From Treponema sp. UBA3649 (GTDB lineage Bacteria > Spirochaetota > Spirochaetia > Treponematales > Treponemataceae): a DNA stretch of 15,309 bases. Shown piece by piece: positions 1 to 6,475 of the stretch. Positions within the stretch are counted from its first letter, which is position 1. Every line of letters starts with the position of its first letter. The position numbers and the translations under genes were made by a program. The DNA lies in assembly GCA_002373325.1 (NCBI GenBank), contig DFKI01000108.1, positions 1-15,309 of the forward strand. The letters run 5' to 3'. Under the pieces are notes generated by a model. That model was not told the DNA's origin. It saw nothing but the letters and a program-made list of their open reading frames with translations, and did not search any database.

Positions 1-45
1 ACACGCAAGGGTAAGAAGAAGACCGTTGCGAACAAGAAGAAATAA
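1..45 (+). CDS. rpsM: 30S ribosomal protein S13, C-terminal end (partial)
   Basis: Only the last 14 codons and the TAA stop lie in the window. The Lys-rich tail (T-R-K-G-K-K-K-T-V-A-N-K-K-K) is the type of basic tail with which bacterial S13 ends, where it contacts 16S rRNA and tRNA in the small-subunit head. The identification rests on this tail and on the position 13 bases before the S11 gene, the usual rpsM-rpsK order. The rest of the gene lies upstream of base 1. Confidence 0.85.
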   Translation, partial: TRKGKKKTVANKKK

Positions 46-58
46 GCGGAGGTAGGTG

Positions 59-439
59 ATGGCAGCCGAAAGAAAGAGAAAAGAGAAGAAGAGTGTTTAC
101 GAGGGAAACGTCTATATCCAGGCGACCTTCAACAACACAATTGTGACAATCACCGACTTGAGGGGCAATGCGATCGCATGGGCTTCTTCCGGTGGATTGA
201 ATTTCCGTGGTGCAAAAAAATCGACGCCATTCGCGGCTCAGTCTGTGGCAGAGACTGCTGTTCAGCGTGCCGCAAGCTATGGTCTGCGTGAAGTGCATGT
301 ATTCGTGAAGGGACCTGGAATCGGTCGTGAGAACGCAATCCGCGTTTTGGGTACTTTGGGACTGAAGGTAAAATCAATTTCAGATATTACGCCCATCCCT
401 CACAATGGATGCCGCCCGCGCAAGACACGCCGCATGTAA
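59..439 (+). CDS. rpsK: 30S ribosomal protein S11
   Basis: S11 sits on the platform of the 30S subunit and lines part of the E site. The 126-residue product has the family landmarks: a basic N-terminus, N-N-T-I-V-T-I-T-D near residues 25-33, the W-A-S-S-G-G stretch, F-R-G-A-K-K-S-T-P-F-A-A, and the C-terminal D-I-T-P-I-P-H-N-G-C-R-P-R-K ending. Length is as usual for the family. I chose ATG 59 over the GTG just before it (56) because GGAGG at 48-52 is then six bases away. The gene follows rpsM by 13 bases, so it is co-transcribed. The next gene, rpoA, begins only after 136 bases, and no rpsD (S4) lies between them, unlike in E. coli. Confidence 0.97.
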   Translation: MAAERKRKEKKSVYEGNVYIQATFNNTIVTITDLRGNAIAWASSGGLNFRGAKKSTPFAAQSVAETAVQRAASYGLREVHVFVKGPGIGRENAIRVLGTLGLKVKSISDITPIPHNGCRPRKTRRM

Positions 440-575
440 GCAGGTATGGGGTGTGATGATTCATGCCCTTCCTGTGGTGGTGTAAAACATAGCTTTTGCA
501 TCCCTTGACGGGGTGTAAATGTGATTGAATGTGGGGAGAGGACCGAAAGGTTCTGTCCTTAAAAAAGGAGTTCAG
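440..575 (+). promoter_or_regulatory. Possible structured leader between rpsK and rpoA
   Basis: This 136-base gap is long for an operon whose other junctions are 13, -4 and 25 bases. Two short hairpins can be drawn: 499-504 with 510-515 (six pairs including one G-T, five-base loop) and 539-544 with 549-554 (six pairs including one G-T, closing a GAAA tetraloop). The second lies just before the rpoA ribosome binding site AAGGAG at 565-570. A TTGACG at 505-510 resembles a -35 box, but no convincing -10 follows. An RNA control element for rpoA translation, as known for ribosomal protein operons in other bacteria, is an inference; the gap may also be a relic of a lost rpsD. Confidence 0.3.
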
Positions 576-1628
576 ATGGCTCGTAAAAATCTGCTTAAGG
601 GAATTAAGAAACCGAAAGGCATTACATTTGTTCACCTCGAGACCAACCCGAATTACGGTAAGTTCACGGCATTTCCTTTTGAACATGGATGGGGAACCAC
701 AGTCGGCAATACGCTGAGAAGGGTTCTGCTTTCCTCAATTCAGGGATATGCGATTTCTTCCGTAAAGATTACTTCCTATGGCGCAGACGGAATTCCGCAT
801 GTTGTTTCCAGTGAATTCGACAAGATTCCAAATATTTCAGAGGATACTCTTGAAGTTTTGAACAGCCTGAAAAATTTGCGCTTGAGTCTTGTGAATCCGG
901 AAGTAGAGCAGTTGACCTTGCTTTATGAGTTCAAGGGACCCGGTACTGTAAAAAGTGACGACTTTGAGAAAGAGGGACAGCTTAAAGTTCATACGAAGGA
1001 TGTTGACATCTTCACAATGATGGATGGCGCGAATCTGGAGATTGAAATTGAGGTTGACCTTGGCCGTGGATATGTTTCCTCAGAGGCTTTGAAGGACAGC
1101 AGAAGCGATGACGTGTATGGCGTTATGCTGATGGACTGTATTTTCTCGCCCATTCAGAAGGTAAAATATTTCATTGAGCCGTGCCGAGTTGGTGAGCGAA
1201 ACGATTACGAGAAGCTTACATTGGAAATCACAACAGACGGATCAATCAATCCTGAGGATGCTCTTGGAGAGGCTGCGAAGATTGCGAAGGATCATCTTAC
1301 AATCTTCATCAACTTCGATGAGGGTGAGTACTCCGGTGGCGATGATTTGGAGGAGGACGGTCATCTTCCTGATATCCTTAACCAGAGTGTTGAGGAGCTG
1401 GAGCTTTCTGTCCGCAGTTCAAACTGTCTGAAAAATGCAAATATTCGCACTATCGGCGAATTAACAAAGAAAAGCGAGGATGAGATTACAAAGACACGCA
1501 ACTTCGGTAAGAAGAGTCTTGAGGAAATCAAGCAGAAACTTCAGGAGCGCGGTCTTTCTCTGGACATGAAGGATTACAGTCACCTGAAGAATCAAAACTT
1601 GCTTAAGAATAAGGATGAGAACGAATGA
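576..1628 (+). CDS. rpoA: DNA-directed RNA polymerase subunit alpha
   Basis: The alpha subunit dimerises to scaffold RNA polymerase assembly and its C-terminal domain binds UP-element DNA and activators. The 350-residue product has the N-terminal assembly motif around residues 40-60 (G-W-G-T-T-V-G-N-T-L-R-R-V-L-L-S-S), a middle domain, an acidic linker (G-G-D-D-L-E-E-D-G), and the C-terminal domain from about residue 272 (E-L-E-L-S-V-R-S-S-N-C-L-K) with the Arg that corresponds to the DNA-binding Arg265 of E. coli, then the helix-hairpin-helix part (R-N-F-G-K-K-S-L-E-E-I). ATG 576 is chosen because AAGGAG (565-570) precedes it by five bases; an in-frame TTG at 525 has no such site and would add 17 residues unlike the family. 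It overlaps rplQ by four bases (ATGA), so the two are translationally coupled. Confidence 0.97.
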   Translation: MARKNLLKGIKKPKGITFVHLETNPNYGKFTAFPFEHGWGTTVGNTLRRVLLSSIQGYAISSVKITSYGADGIPHVVSSEFDKIPNISEDTLEVLNSLKNLRLSLVNPEVEQLTLLYEFKGPGTVKSDDFEKEGQLKVHTKDVDIFTMMDGANLEIEIEVDLGRGYVSSEALKDSRSDDVYGVMLMDCIFSPIQKVKYFIEPCRVGERNDYEKLTLEITTDGSINPEDALGEAAKIAKDHLTIFINFDEGEYSGGDDLEEDGHLPDILNQSVEELELSVRSSNCLKNANIRTIGELTKKSEDEITKTRNFGKKSLEEIKQKLQERGLSLDMKDYSHLKNQNLLKNKDENE

Positions 1629-2062
1629 ACCATAAATCTGGATTTAATCCGCTTTCACGCACGACAGCTCACCGCAGGGCAATGTCCCGCAACATGGTGA
1701 CGTCACTTTTCCGGTATGAGCGCGTGACAACGACAAAAGCCAAGGCTTTGGAAGTACGTAAGGCAGCCGAGAAGCTGATTACCCGTGCAAAGGAAGACAC
1801 TGTGCACAACAGAAGAATTGCCGCGAAATTCATCGCAGACGAGAAGATTCTGAACAAGCTGTTCACTGAGATCGGACCGCGCATGAAGGACAGAAACGGT
1901 GGTTATACTCGTGTTTTGAAGATGGGCTTCCGTCAGGGAGATGCCGCTGACGTGGTGATTCTTGAATTGGTGGACTATAAGCTGCCTGATTCTGATGGTG
2001 CCGAGACAAAGGACGAAAAGAAATCAGCCAAGAAAGCAAAGCCCGCTAAGGCCGATGCCTAA
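1625..2062 (+). CDS. rplQ: 50S ribosomal protein L17
   Basis: L17 binds 23S rRNA near the peptide exit tunnel. The start is typical (M-N-H-K-S-G-F-N-P-L-S-R-T-T-A-H-R-R-A), followed by the M-S-R-N-M-V-T-S-L-F core and the ending I-L-E-L-V-D-Y that marks the end of the folded domain near residue 118. The remaining ~27 residues are a low-complexity Lys/Ala/Asp tail, making it 145 residues, somewhat longer than the common 116-130. The ATG lies inside the rpoA stop (ATGA overlap, 1625-1628). The following zinc-ribbon gene begins 25 bases later with its own AAGGAG, so the operon continues. Confidence 0.96.
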   Translation: MNHKSGFNPLSRTTAHRRAMSRNMVTSLFRYERVTTTKAKALEVRKAAEKLITRAKEDTVHNRRIAAKFIADEKILNKLFTEIGPRMKDRNGGYTRVLKMGFRQGDAADVVILELVDYKLPDSDGAETKDEKKSAKKAKPAKADA

Positions 2063-2087
2063 TCGAAGCTTAATTAAGGAGTAATCT

Positions 2088-2327
2088 ATGTCTAAAGCAC
2101 ATCGTGGAACAGGAATCCGCAAAGAACCGAATCATGGCCGTGGAACATGCGCTGTATGTGGCACTACCCAGATAAAGACACTTTATGAGCAGGAAGTGGA
2201 CGGAAACAAAGTGAAGGTCTGCAAATATTGCAAGGCCAACTTCAAGAACAAGGCACAGGCTGCTGCAAGAGCCGCCAAGAAAGCTGCTCCGGCTGCGGAA
2301 GCTGGTACAGAGGAAGCACAGGCATAA
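2088..2327 (+). CDS. Small zinc-ribbon protein of unknown function, last gene of the ribosomal operon
   Basis: The product is 79 residues. I do not recognise a named family. Two Cys pairs, C21-x2-C24 and C45-x2-C48, are set about 20 residues apart on short beta-like stretches, the layout of a zinc ribbon. The first 20 residues are basic and glycine-rich (H-R-G-T-G-I-R-K-E-P-N-H-G-R-G), fitting RNA contact. The last ~27 residues are an Ala/Lys/Glu tail resembling the tail of the L17 encoded just before. AAGGAG around 2073 serves ATG 2088. It lies 25 bases after rplQ and is followed by a terminator, so it is made together with ribosomal proteins. A ribosome- or rRNA-associated role is an inference from location, size and charge only. 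Coding is likely: clean start site, no overlap and organised composition. Confidence 0.8.
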   Translation: MSKAHRGTGIRKEPNHGRGTCAVCGTTQIKTLYEQEVDGNKVKVCKYCKANFKNKAQAAARAAKKAAPAAEAGTEEAQA

Positions 2328-2346
2328 AAAGCCGATGTGTTTCGTA

Positions 2347-2382
2347 GCCGCTCTTAATTTACAAGGGCGGCGTTTTTGTTTT
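2347..2382 (+). terminator. Intrinsic terminator of the rpsK-rpoA-rplQ operon
   Basis: The arms 2347-2355 and 2363-2371 pair over nine bases (one G-T) around a seven-base loop, followed by a T-rich run at 2373-2382. It lies 19 bases after the stop of the zinc-ribbon gene and separates the ribosomal operon from the EAL gene. Confidence 0.9.
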
Positions 2383-2427
2383 AAAGGAGATTGGAATCGG
2401 AATTTCTTAAATTTTTTAGCTTGGGAC

Positions 2428-2456
2428 TTTAACTAATTTCCTTTATGTGATATAAT
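2428..2456 (+). promoter_or_regulatory. Extended -10 promoter of the EAL-domain gene
   Basis: TGATATAAT at 2448-2456 is a perfect -10 box (TATAAT, 2451-2456) with the upstream TG of an extended -10. The best -35 at 17 bases, TTTAAC (2428-2433), is weak, which is common with extended -10 promoters. Transcription would start near 2463, giving a leader of about 50 bases before ATG 2515. A second TATAAT lies at 2488-2493 without a good -35. Confidence 0.7.
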
Positions 2457-2514
2457 ATTGTGTCTGAAAAATTTTTCGGGCTTTCTTTATAATAAAAAGT
2501 TTGGAGTTTTAGGG

Positions 2515-4032
2515 ATGTGTTCATCTGGCTGTGTGAAAAGGTCTTGTGCCTTGATTTTCTCAGCGGTCATTTTAAATCTCTTTGGGACGGTACAGCTCTT
2601 TGCTGACGGGATACGCGCTCCAAGGGGGGTGGGTGCCGGAAGAACGTGGATTATCGTCTCCACTGTTCTCTTTGTCCTTGTTTTTTGTGCGGTCTATTCC
2701 GTTTTATATTCAATCTATTATTCTCTGCGTGCTCACAGAAAAGGGGCTGTTGATGATGTTACCGGGATTCTTTCGCTTTCCGGATTCGAGGATCAGGCGA
2801 ACAAGCTCCTGAAGGCGAGAAAAGGGAGCCGCTTTTTGCTGACTGAAGTGAACGTGCGTGACTTTGCATTCGCAAACAGACTTTACGGGCATGACAAGGG
2901 AGACTCAATCCTCAAGTCCATAGGACAGAATCTTCTTGTGCACACGAGGGAGCTGCAGGATGTGATTTTGGCCCGGGGATACGCTGACAATTTTTACGTG
3001 ATTCAAAAAGTGTCGGGAGAGGAAAACAGTGCCCTTGACGAGATGGAGTATCTTCTCAGGAACGTGCAGGAGAGGGTCTGCAACGAGGAGGACGTGCACA
3101 TCGTGCTGAAAAGCGGCTCCATTTTCTGCGGAAGCCTTGACGGAAAGAGCGTGGATCTGAAGGACATGATAAGCAAGGCAGGTTATGCCCGTCACTCCAC
3201 TCAGGATTCGGCTGTGGAGAATTTCTCGGTTTACGACGAGGGAATGCAGATTCAGCATGAGAATGAGGAGAGGATTGAGAATTCAATCGAGGACGCAATC
3301 CACCGGAATGATCTTGTTGTGCTCTATCAGCCTAAAATCAATCTTCAGACCGGAAAAATAGCGGGAGCGGAGGCGCTTATCAGGTGGAAGAGCGAGAACG
3401 GTTCCATGATTCCACCGAATCTTTTCATTCCCGTGCTTGAGCGTAACGGAATGGTGGGGGTGCTTGACCAGTATGTTTACAGAAATGTCTTCAAATTCCT
3501 GAGCAGGCTGCAGAAGGAGGGTCTTCCGCTCGTAAAGATTTCCATGAACATTTCCAGACTCAATCACAATGCGCTGGATTTTGTGAGCGACCTTGACGCC
3601 TTGCAGATACAGTATCAGATTGACAAAAAATACATAGAGCTTGAGATTGAGGAGCGCTTTGCCGGTGCCGGGGATGACTATATCCGTGACTTGATTCACC
3701 GTCTTCATGCATCAGGCTATCAGGTGAGCATGGATGATTTTGGAAGCGGACAGTCCTCATTGAATATGCTCAGTGAGATGCCCGTGGATATTGTGAAATT
3801 CGACCAGAGATTTTTGCATCAGGCCGAGTTCTCGAAGGATTCGCGCATAGTGCTTGACTATATGATCCGCATGGTGAACGAGCTTGGAAAAGTGTCCCTT
3901 TGCGAGGGAGTTGAGACCCAGGCGCATGTTGATTTCCTCAAGAGATGCAGCTGCAATCTGGCCCAGGGTTTTTACTACTCCAAGCCGATTGACGAGGCTG
4001 CGTTCAAGAAATTTCTTGTGGAGCACAGTTGA
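2515..4032 (+). CDS. Membrane-anchored c-di-GMP phosphodiesterase with degenerate GGDEF and intact EAL domain
   Basis: The 505-residue product should hydrolyse cyclic di-GMP at the inner membrane. A signal-like hydrophobic stretch (about residues 12-30) and a strong membrane segment (about 44-70) leave only a short outer loop, so there is no real sensor domain outside. Next comes a GGDEF-fold domain (about 80-240) whose active site reads G-Y-A-D-N-F (155-160) instead of G-G-D-E-F, so cyclase activity is not expected. The EAL domain (about 260-500) keeps E286 of E-A-L, N345, E377, E380, D407-D408 of D-D-F-G, K428, E464 and Q484, matching the metal-binding and catalytic set known from RocR-type enzymes. 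ATG 2515 has GGAG at 2503-2506; an in-frame TTG at 2458 would overlap the transcription start and is rejected. The gene stands alone, convergent with the next one. Confidence 0.93.
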   Translation: MCSSGCVKRSCALIFSAVILNLFGTVQLFADGIRAPRGVGAGRTWIIVSTVLFVLVFCAVYSVLYSIYYSLRAHRKGAVDDVTGILSLSGFEDQANKLLKARKGSRFLLTEVNVRDFAFANRLYGHDKGDSILKSIGQNLLVHTRELQDVILARGYADNFYVIQKVSGEENSALDEMEYLLRNVQERVCNEEDVHIVLKSGSIFCGSLDGKSVDLKDMISKAGYARHSTQDSAVENFSVYDEGMQIQHENEERIENSIEDAIHRNDLVVLYQPKINLQTGKIAGAEALIRWKSENGSMIPPNLFIPVLERNGMVGVLDQYVYRNVFKFLSRLQKEGLPLVKISMNISRLNHNALDFVSDLDALQIQYQIDKKYIELEIEERFAGAGDDYIRDLIHRLHASGYQVSMDDFGSGQSSLNMLSEMPVDIVKFDQRFLHQAEFSKDSRIVLDYMIRMVNELGKVSLCEGVETQAHVDFLKRCSCNLAQGFYYSKPIDEAAFKKFLVEHS

Positions 4033-4035
4033 TGC

Positions 4036-4070
4036 AATCAAATGATAAAATCAACTGATACAATCAACTA
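4036..4070. repeat. 13-bp tandem repeat between convergent genes
   Basis: Two full units and a part of a third, consensus AATCAA(A/C)TGATA(A/C), lie at 4036-4048, 4049-4061 and from 4062, running into the stop codon of the minus-strand gene at 4068-4070. CAGTTGAT (4026-4033) and ATCAACTG (4050-4057) also form an eight-base inverted repeat with a 16-base loop. There is no T-run, so it is a poor intrinsic terminator although it lies at the convergent ends of two genes. Confidence 0.6.
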
Positions 4071-5357
4071 AAAGGAAATGGAAAGAATGTAATTTATCAG
4101 TTCTTTCGCGAAGAAATCCCTGCGGCTTTTTTCCGTGAATGCAGATGCTGAGAGCGGCTGGATCGGGGCATTTGTGGCGGCCACGAAGAATCGGACGTCA
4201 TCTGCCTGAATGTCCGGGACAGTGCAGTTGCTCAGGACGGGGGAAAGACCTGTTTTTGCGGAGAGAGATTCCTGAATCGGTGTTTTCAGAATGTGCTCCA
4301 CCGTGTATTTCGTGAGCTTGTTTGTGGAGAGCGGGATTGCGACAATCATCGGGCATGTGAGGTTTCTTCCGGTTGCCGTTCTGACGGAGGGGAAAAATCC
4401 CACTGTGTTTCCTCCGTTGTTCAAGGCGCGGGGCAGGGTCGTGTAGCGGTTCATTATGTTCGAGTCAATCTTCCTGTGGTCGCTCAGAGTCATAAACGTA
4501 AGGACCGAATAGTCGTTCTCAAGATATTTTGCGACATCGTTTTTTGTCATCTGGAACACATTCGGGTGGACCAGCCTTTCTCTGTGCCATCTTGAAAGAA
4601 CCTGGGTAGCCGTGTAGAGCGGGGTGTCCGGGGTCTCGGCGATTTCCTTTACAAAATCAAAGCAGGTCATGCTGTCCGCCGTGGGATTCCTTTCGAAAAA
4701 AGCGCTTATCAAATCTGACGCGGCATCACACGCTTTTTTCCCCGAGTATGCTTCGGTCAGCGCAGTGACAAGGGAAAGCAGTGTCTCGGAATCTGAGCCG
4801 GCGAAAACGATTGAGAACGGATAGAGACTCTTCGCCTTCGTTGTGAACTCCTCAATGTCGTCCCAGGTCGTTATGGTCTGTGTTCCCGTGTTTTTCAGAG
4901 CCTTGGTGCTCACGAGAAGCTCCATGTTGTCAAGCAGAATCGGGACCTGCACCAGTTTTTTGTTGCTGTTGTAGACTGCCGCCGTGCGTATGGAGACCGA
5001 GGTTCCGCTGCTCAATATGCCGCTCGAAAGTGCCGGGGATTTTTTTGAGTCAAGTGAATTTGAAACGGAGAACGCATTTTTTCCGGCCGGTGTAATCAGA
5101 AGGTCTGAGCCGCTTTTTACCTGGTCCGGCAAGGGTGTTCCTTCGTCAAGCGTCCGGAATGAGAATGAGATTTTGTCCGTCTTGGCTTTTTGTATCTCGT
5201 CGCGGATTACCGCCGCTTGATTTTCATCAATTCCATAAAATGCCACGGAAAGTTTTCCGCTCGCTTTTCCAAGTGTGAGCAAGATGATTGTGAGTACGAG
5301 AGCGATGGCAAACACTGCCGCCCCGGTTATGATGATGATTTTGTTTCTCTTTTTCAT
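4068..5357 (-). CDS. Membrane-anchored extracellular solute-binding-like protein
   Basis: The 429-residue product starts with a charged tip (M-K-K-R-N-K) and one long hydrophobic segment (about residues 7-32) with no lipobox Cys, so it is probably tethered to the inner membrane with the rest outside. The body resembles family 1 ABC solute-binding proteins: V-Q-V-P-I-L-L-D-N-M-E-L-L-V-S near the middle, then T-T-W-D-D-I-E-E-F, the place where sugar binders carry the P-x-T-W-D-E-F motif. No permease or ATPase gene is next to it, so partner and ligand are unknown. ATG 5357 is chosen because it begins the signal anchor; an in-frame ATG at 5432 would add 25 unlikely residues and lies in the fab operator region. 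No ribosome binding site precedes ATG 5357. Family assignment is tentative. Confidence 0.72.
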   Translation of the reverse strand: MKKRNKIIIITGAAVFAIALVLTIILLTLGKASGKLSVAFYGIDENQAAVIRDEIQKAKTDKISFSFRTLDEGTPLPDQVKSGSDLLITPAGKNAFSVSNSLDSKKSPALSSGILSSGTSVSIRTAAVYNSNKKLVQVPILLDNMELLVSTKALKNTGTQTITTWDDIEEFTTKAKSLYPFSIVFAGSDSETLLSLVTALTEAYSGKKACDAASDLISAFFERNPTADSMTCFDFVKEIAETPDTPLYTATQVLSRWHRERLVHPNVFQMTKNDVAKYLENDYSVLTFMTLSDHRKIDSNIMNRYTTLPRALNNGGNTVGFFPSVRTATGRNLTCPMIVAIPLSTNKLTKYTVEHILKTPIQESLSAKTGLSPVLSNCTVPDIQADDVRFFVAATNAPIQPLSASAFTEKSRRDFFAKELINYILSISF

Positions 5358-5363
5358 ACCTAA

Positions 5364-5392
5364 ATAATACCACAGTAAAAAATTATAAACAA
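5364..5392 (-). promoter_or_regulatory. Promoter of the solute-binding-like gene, possibly leaderless
   Basis: On the minus strand TTGTTT (5387-5392), a 17-base spacer and TATTAT (5364-5369) form a promoter; the bases before the -10 give TGGTATTAT, an extended -10. The predicted start falls at or one base before the A of ATG 5357, so the mRNA could lack a leader, in line with the absent Shine-Dalgarno site. A competing -10, TATAAT on the minus strand at 5382-5387, would give a leader of about 20 bases. Confidence 0.5.
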
Positions 5393-5406
5393 GAGGGAAA
5401 AAGGCA

Positions 5407-5435
5407 TTGACAAGGTTTTGACATTTTGACATAAT
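5407..5435 (+). promoter_or_regulatory. Promoter of the fab operon
   Basis: TTGACA (5407-5412), a 17-base spacer and CATAAT (5430-5435) give a perfect -35 and five of six -10 matches. A second overlapping pair, TTGACA (5418-5423) with a 16-base spacer and CATAAG (5440-5445), is also possible. The leader to fabD would be about 50 bases. Confidence 0.75.
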
Positions 5436-5441
5436 TTGTCA
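5416..5441 (+). promoter_or_regulatory. Candidate operator over the fab promoter
   Basis: Two adjoining direct copies of TTTTGACA (5416-5423, 5424-5431) are followed by TAATT and TGTCA (5437-5441). The second copy and TGTCA form an inverted repeat TGACA-5-TGTCA (5427-5441) that covers the -10 box of the fab promoter. A further ATTGACA stands at 5406-5412. The layout fits a dimeric repressor of fatty-acid synthesis, but the sequence is not the FapR or FabT consensus I know, and part of the repetition is the -35 boxes themselves. Confidence 0.5.
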
Positions 5442-5497
5442 TAAGGTCAAGTCGCAATCAGCGTGCTTTTCCCAATCAATTCCTCAAAGAGGTTCTT

Positions 5498-6451
5498 ATG
5501 GCAAAGAAATATGCTTTTTTGTTCCCCGGACAGGGCGCACAGGCTCCCGGAATGATTAAGGACGTGGCGGAGACTTTTCCATCTGCCCGCAAAGTTGTTG
5601 ATGATGTTTCTTCCATTATAAACGTGGACATGGCGAAACTCTTGTGGGAGTCGGACGCGGAGACTTTGAGCCGCAGCGACAACAGCCAGATTGCAATAAC
5701 CACGGCATCCATCGCGATTATGGCGGCCCTGAAGGACAAGGGAATTGAGCCCTCCGCTGCCATGGGATTCAGTCTCGGTGAGTTCCCTGCTCTTTATGCT
5801 GCGGGTGTCCTTTCCTTTGAGGACGTGATCCGTGTGGTTCGTGAGCGCGGTCTTGTGATGCAGAAAGTCTGTGAGGAAATCGCCGCGGAGAACGAGGGAC
5901 ACGCACCCGGAATGAGCGCCATTTTGGGACTTCCCCCGGAAAAGGTGAGGGAGATTGCTGATTCCATCCCCGACGCTTATGCCGCTAACATGAACAGCGT
6001 GAAGCAGACCGTAATCAGCGGTACGTTCGACGCTTTGGACAAGGCCGAGAAAGCTGCGACGGAAGCTGGTGCGAGACGTGCGATCAGACTAAAGGTCGCG
6101 GGACCCTTCCACAGTCCTTTGATGCAGAAAGCCGCCGACGAGTTCGAGAAATTCCTTGAGGGAGTGACTTTCGCCGAGCCCAGGATTCCTCTTTTCAGCA
6201 ACGTGACCGGAAAGAGAGCCGAGAGTGCAGCCGAGGTAAAGTCCAGCGCGGTTCTTCATCTCACGCACTCTGTTCTCTGGACCGACGAGGAGGCAGTTCT
6301 TGCCGGCATGATAAAATCCGACGGCGGTGAGTGGGCTGTCTTGGAGCCGGGACCGGGAAAGGTTCTTACCGGACTCTGGGGACAGACTGATTTTGGAGCG
6401 ACCCTTGCCGCAGTTCCTGTCAACACGGCGGAAGGAATCAATTCACTTTAA
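5498..6451 (+). CDS. fabD: Malonyl-CoA:acyl carrier protein transacylase
   Basis: FabD moves malonyl groups from CoA to acyl carrier protein, supplying the extender for type II fatty-acid synthesis in the cytoplasm. The 317-residue product has the G-Q-G-A-Q motif near residue 9, the nucleophile S92 in G-F-S-L-G-E, R117 for the malonyl carboxylate and H205 in P-F-H-S; numbers for S92 and R117 match E. coli FabD. Odd: the residue before the nucleophile is Phe where the family nearly always has His (G-H-S-L-G). Length is standard. AAAGAGG (5486-5492) precedes the ATG by five bases. It is the first gene of the fab cluster and fabG begins 24 bases after it. Confidence 0.95.
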   Translation: MAKKYAFLFPGQGAQAPGMIKDVAETFPSARKVVDDVSSIINVDMAKLLWESDAETLSRSDNSQIAITTASIAIMAALKDKGIEPSAAMGFSLGEFPALYAAGVLSFEDVIRVVRERGLVMQKVCEEIAAENEGHAPGMSAILGLPPEKVREIADSIPDAYAANMNSVKQTVISGTFDALDKAEKAATEAGARRAIRLKVAGPFHSPLMQKAADEFEKFLEGVTFAEPRIPLFSNVTGKRAESAAEVKSSAVLHLTHSVLWTDEEAVLAGMIKSDGGEWAVLEPGPGKVLTGLWGQTDFGATLAAVPVNTAEGINSL

Positions 6452-6475
6452 GAGACAAATTGTTTGGAGAAAAAT

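Noticed and set aside
505..533. Promoter for rpoA from TTGACG at 505-510
   Set aside because: No acceptable -10 box at 16-18 bases; the TTGAC is also the loop of a hairpin.
525..575. In-frame TTG extension of rpoA
   Set aside because: No ribosome binding site at TTG 525, residues unlike the alpha N-terminus, while ATG 576 has AAGGAG at the right distance.
3283..3708. Minus-strand open frame of 141 codons opposite the EAL domain
   Set aside because: Shadow of a gene whose catalytic motifs are intact on the plus strand.
5358..5432. Longer start (ATG 5432) for the solute-binding-like protein
   Set aside because: It would place a second hydrophobic stretch before the signal anchor and put the start in the fab operator; the charged M-K-K-R-N-K start is more fitting.
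5447..5902. Minus-strand open frame of 151 codons opposite fabD
   Set aside because: It is fully antisense to a clear FabD and its translation shows no domain or composition of a real protein.
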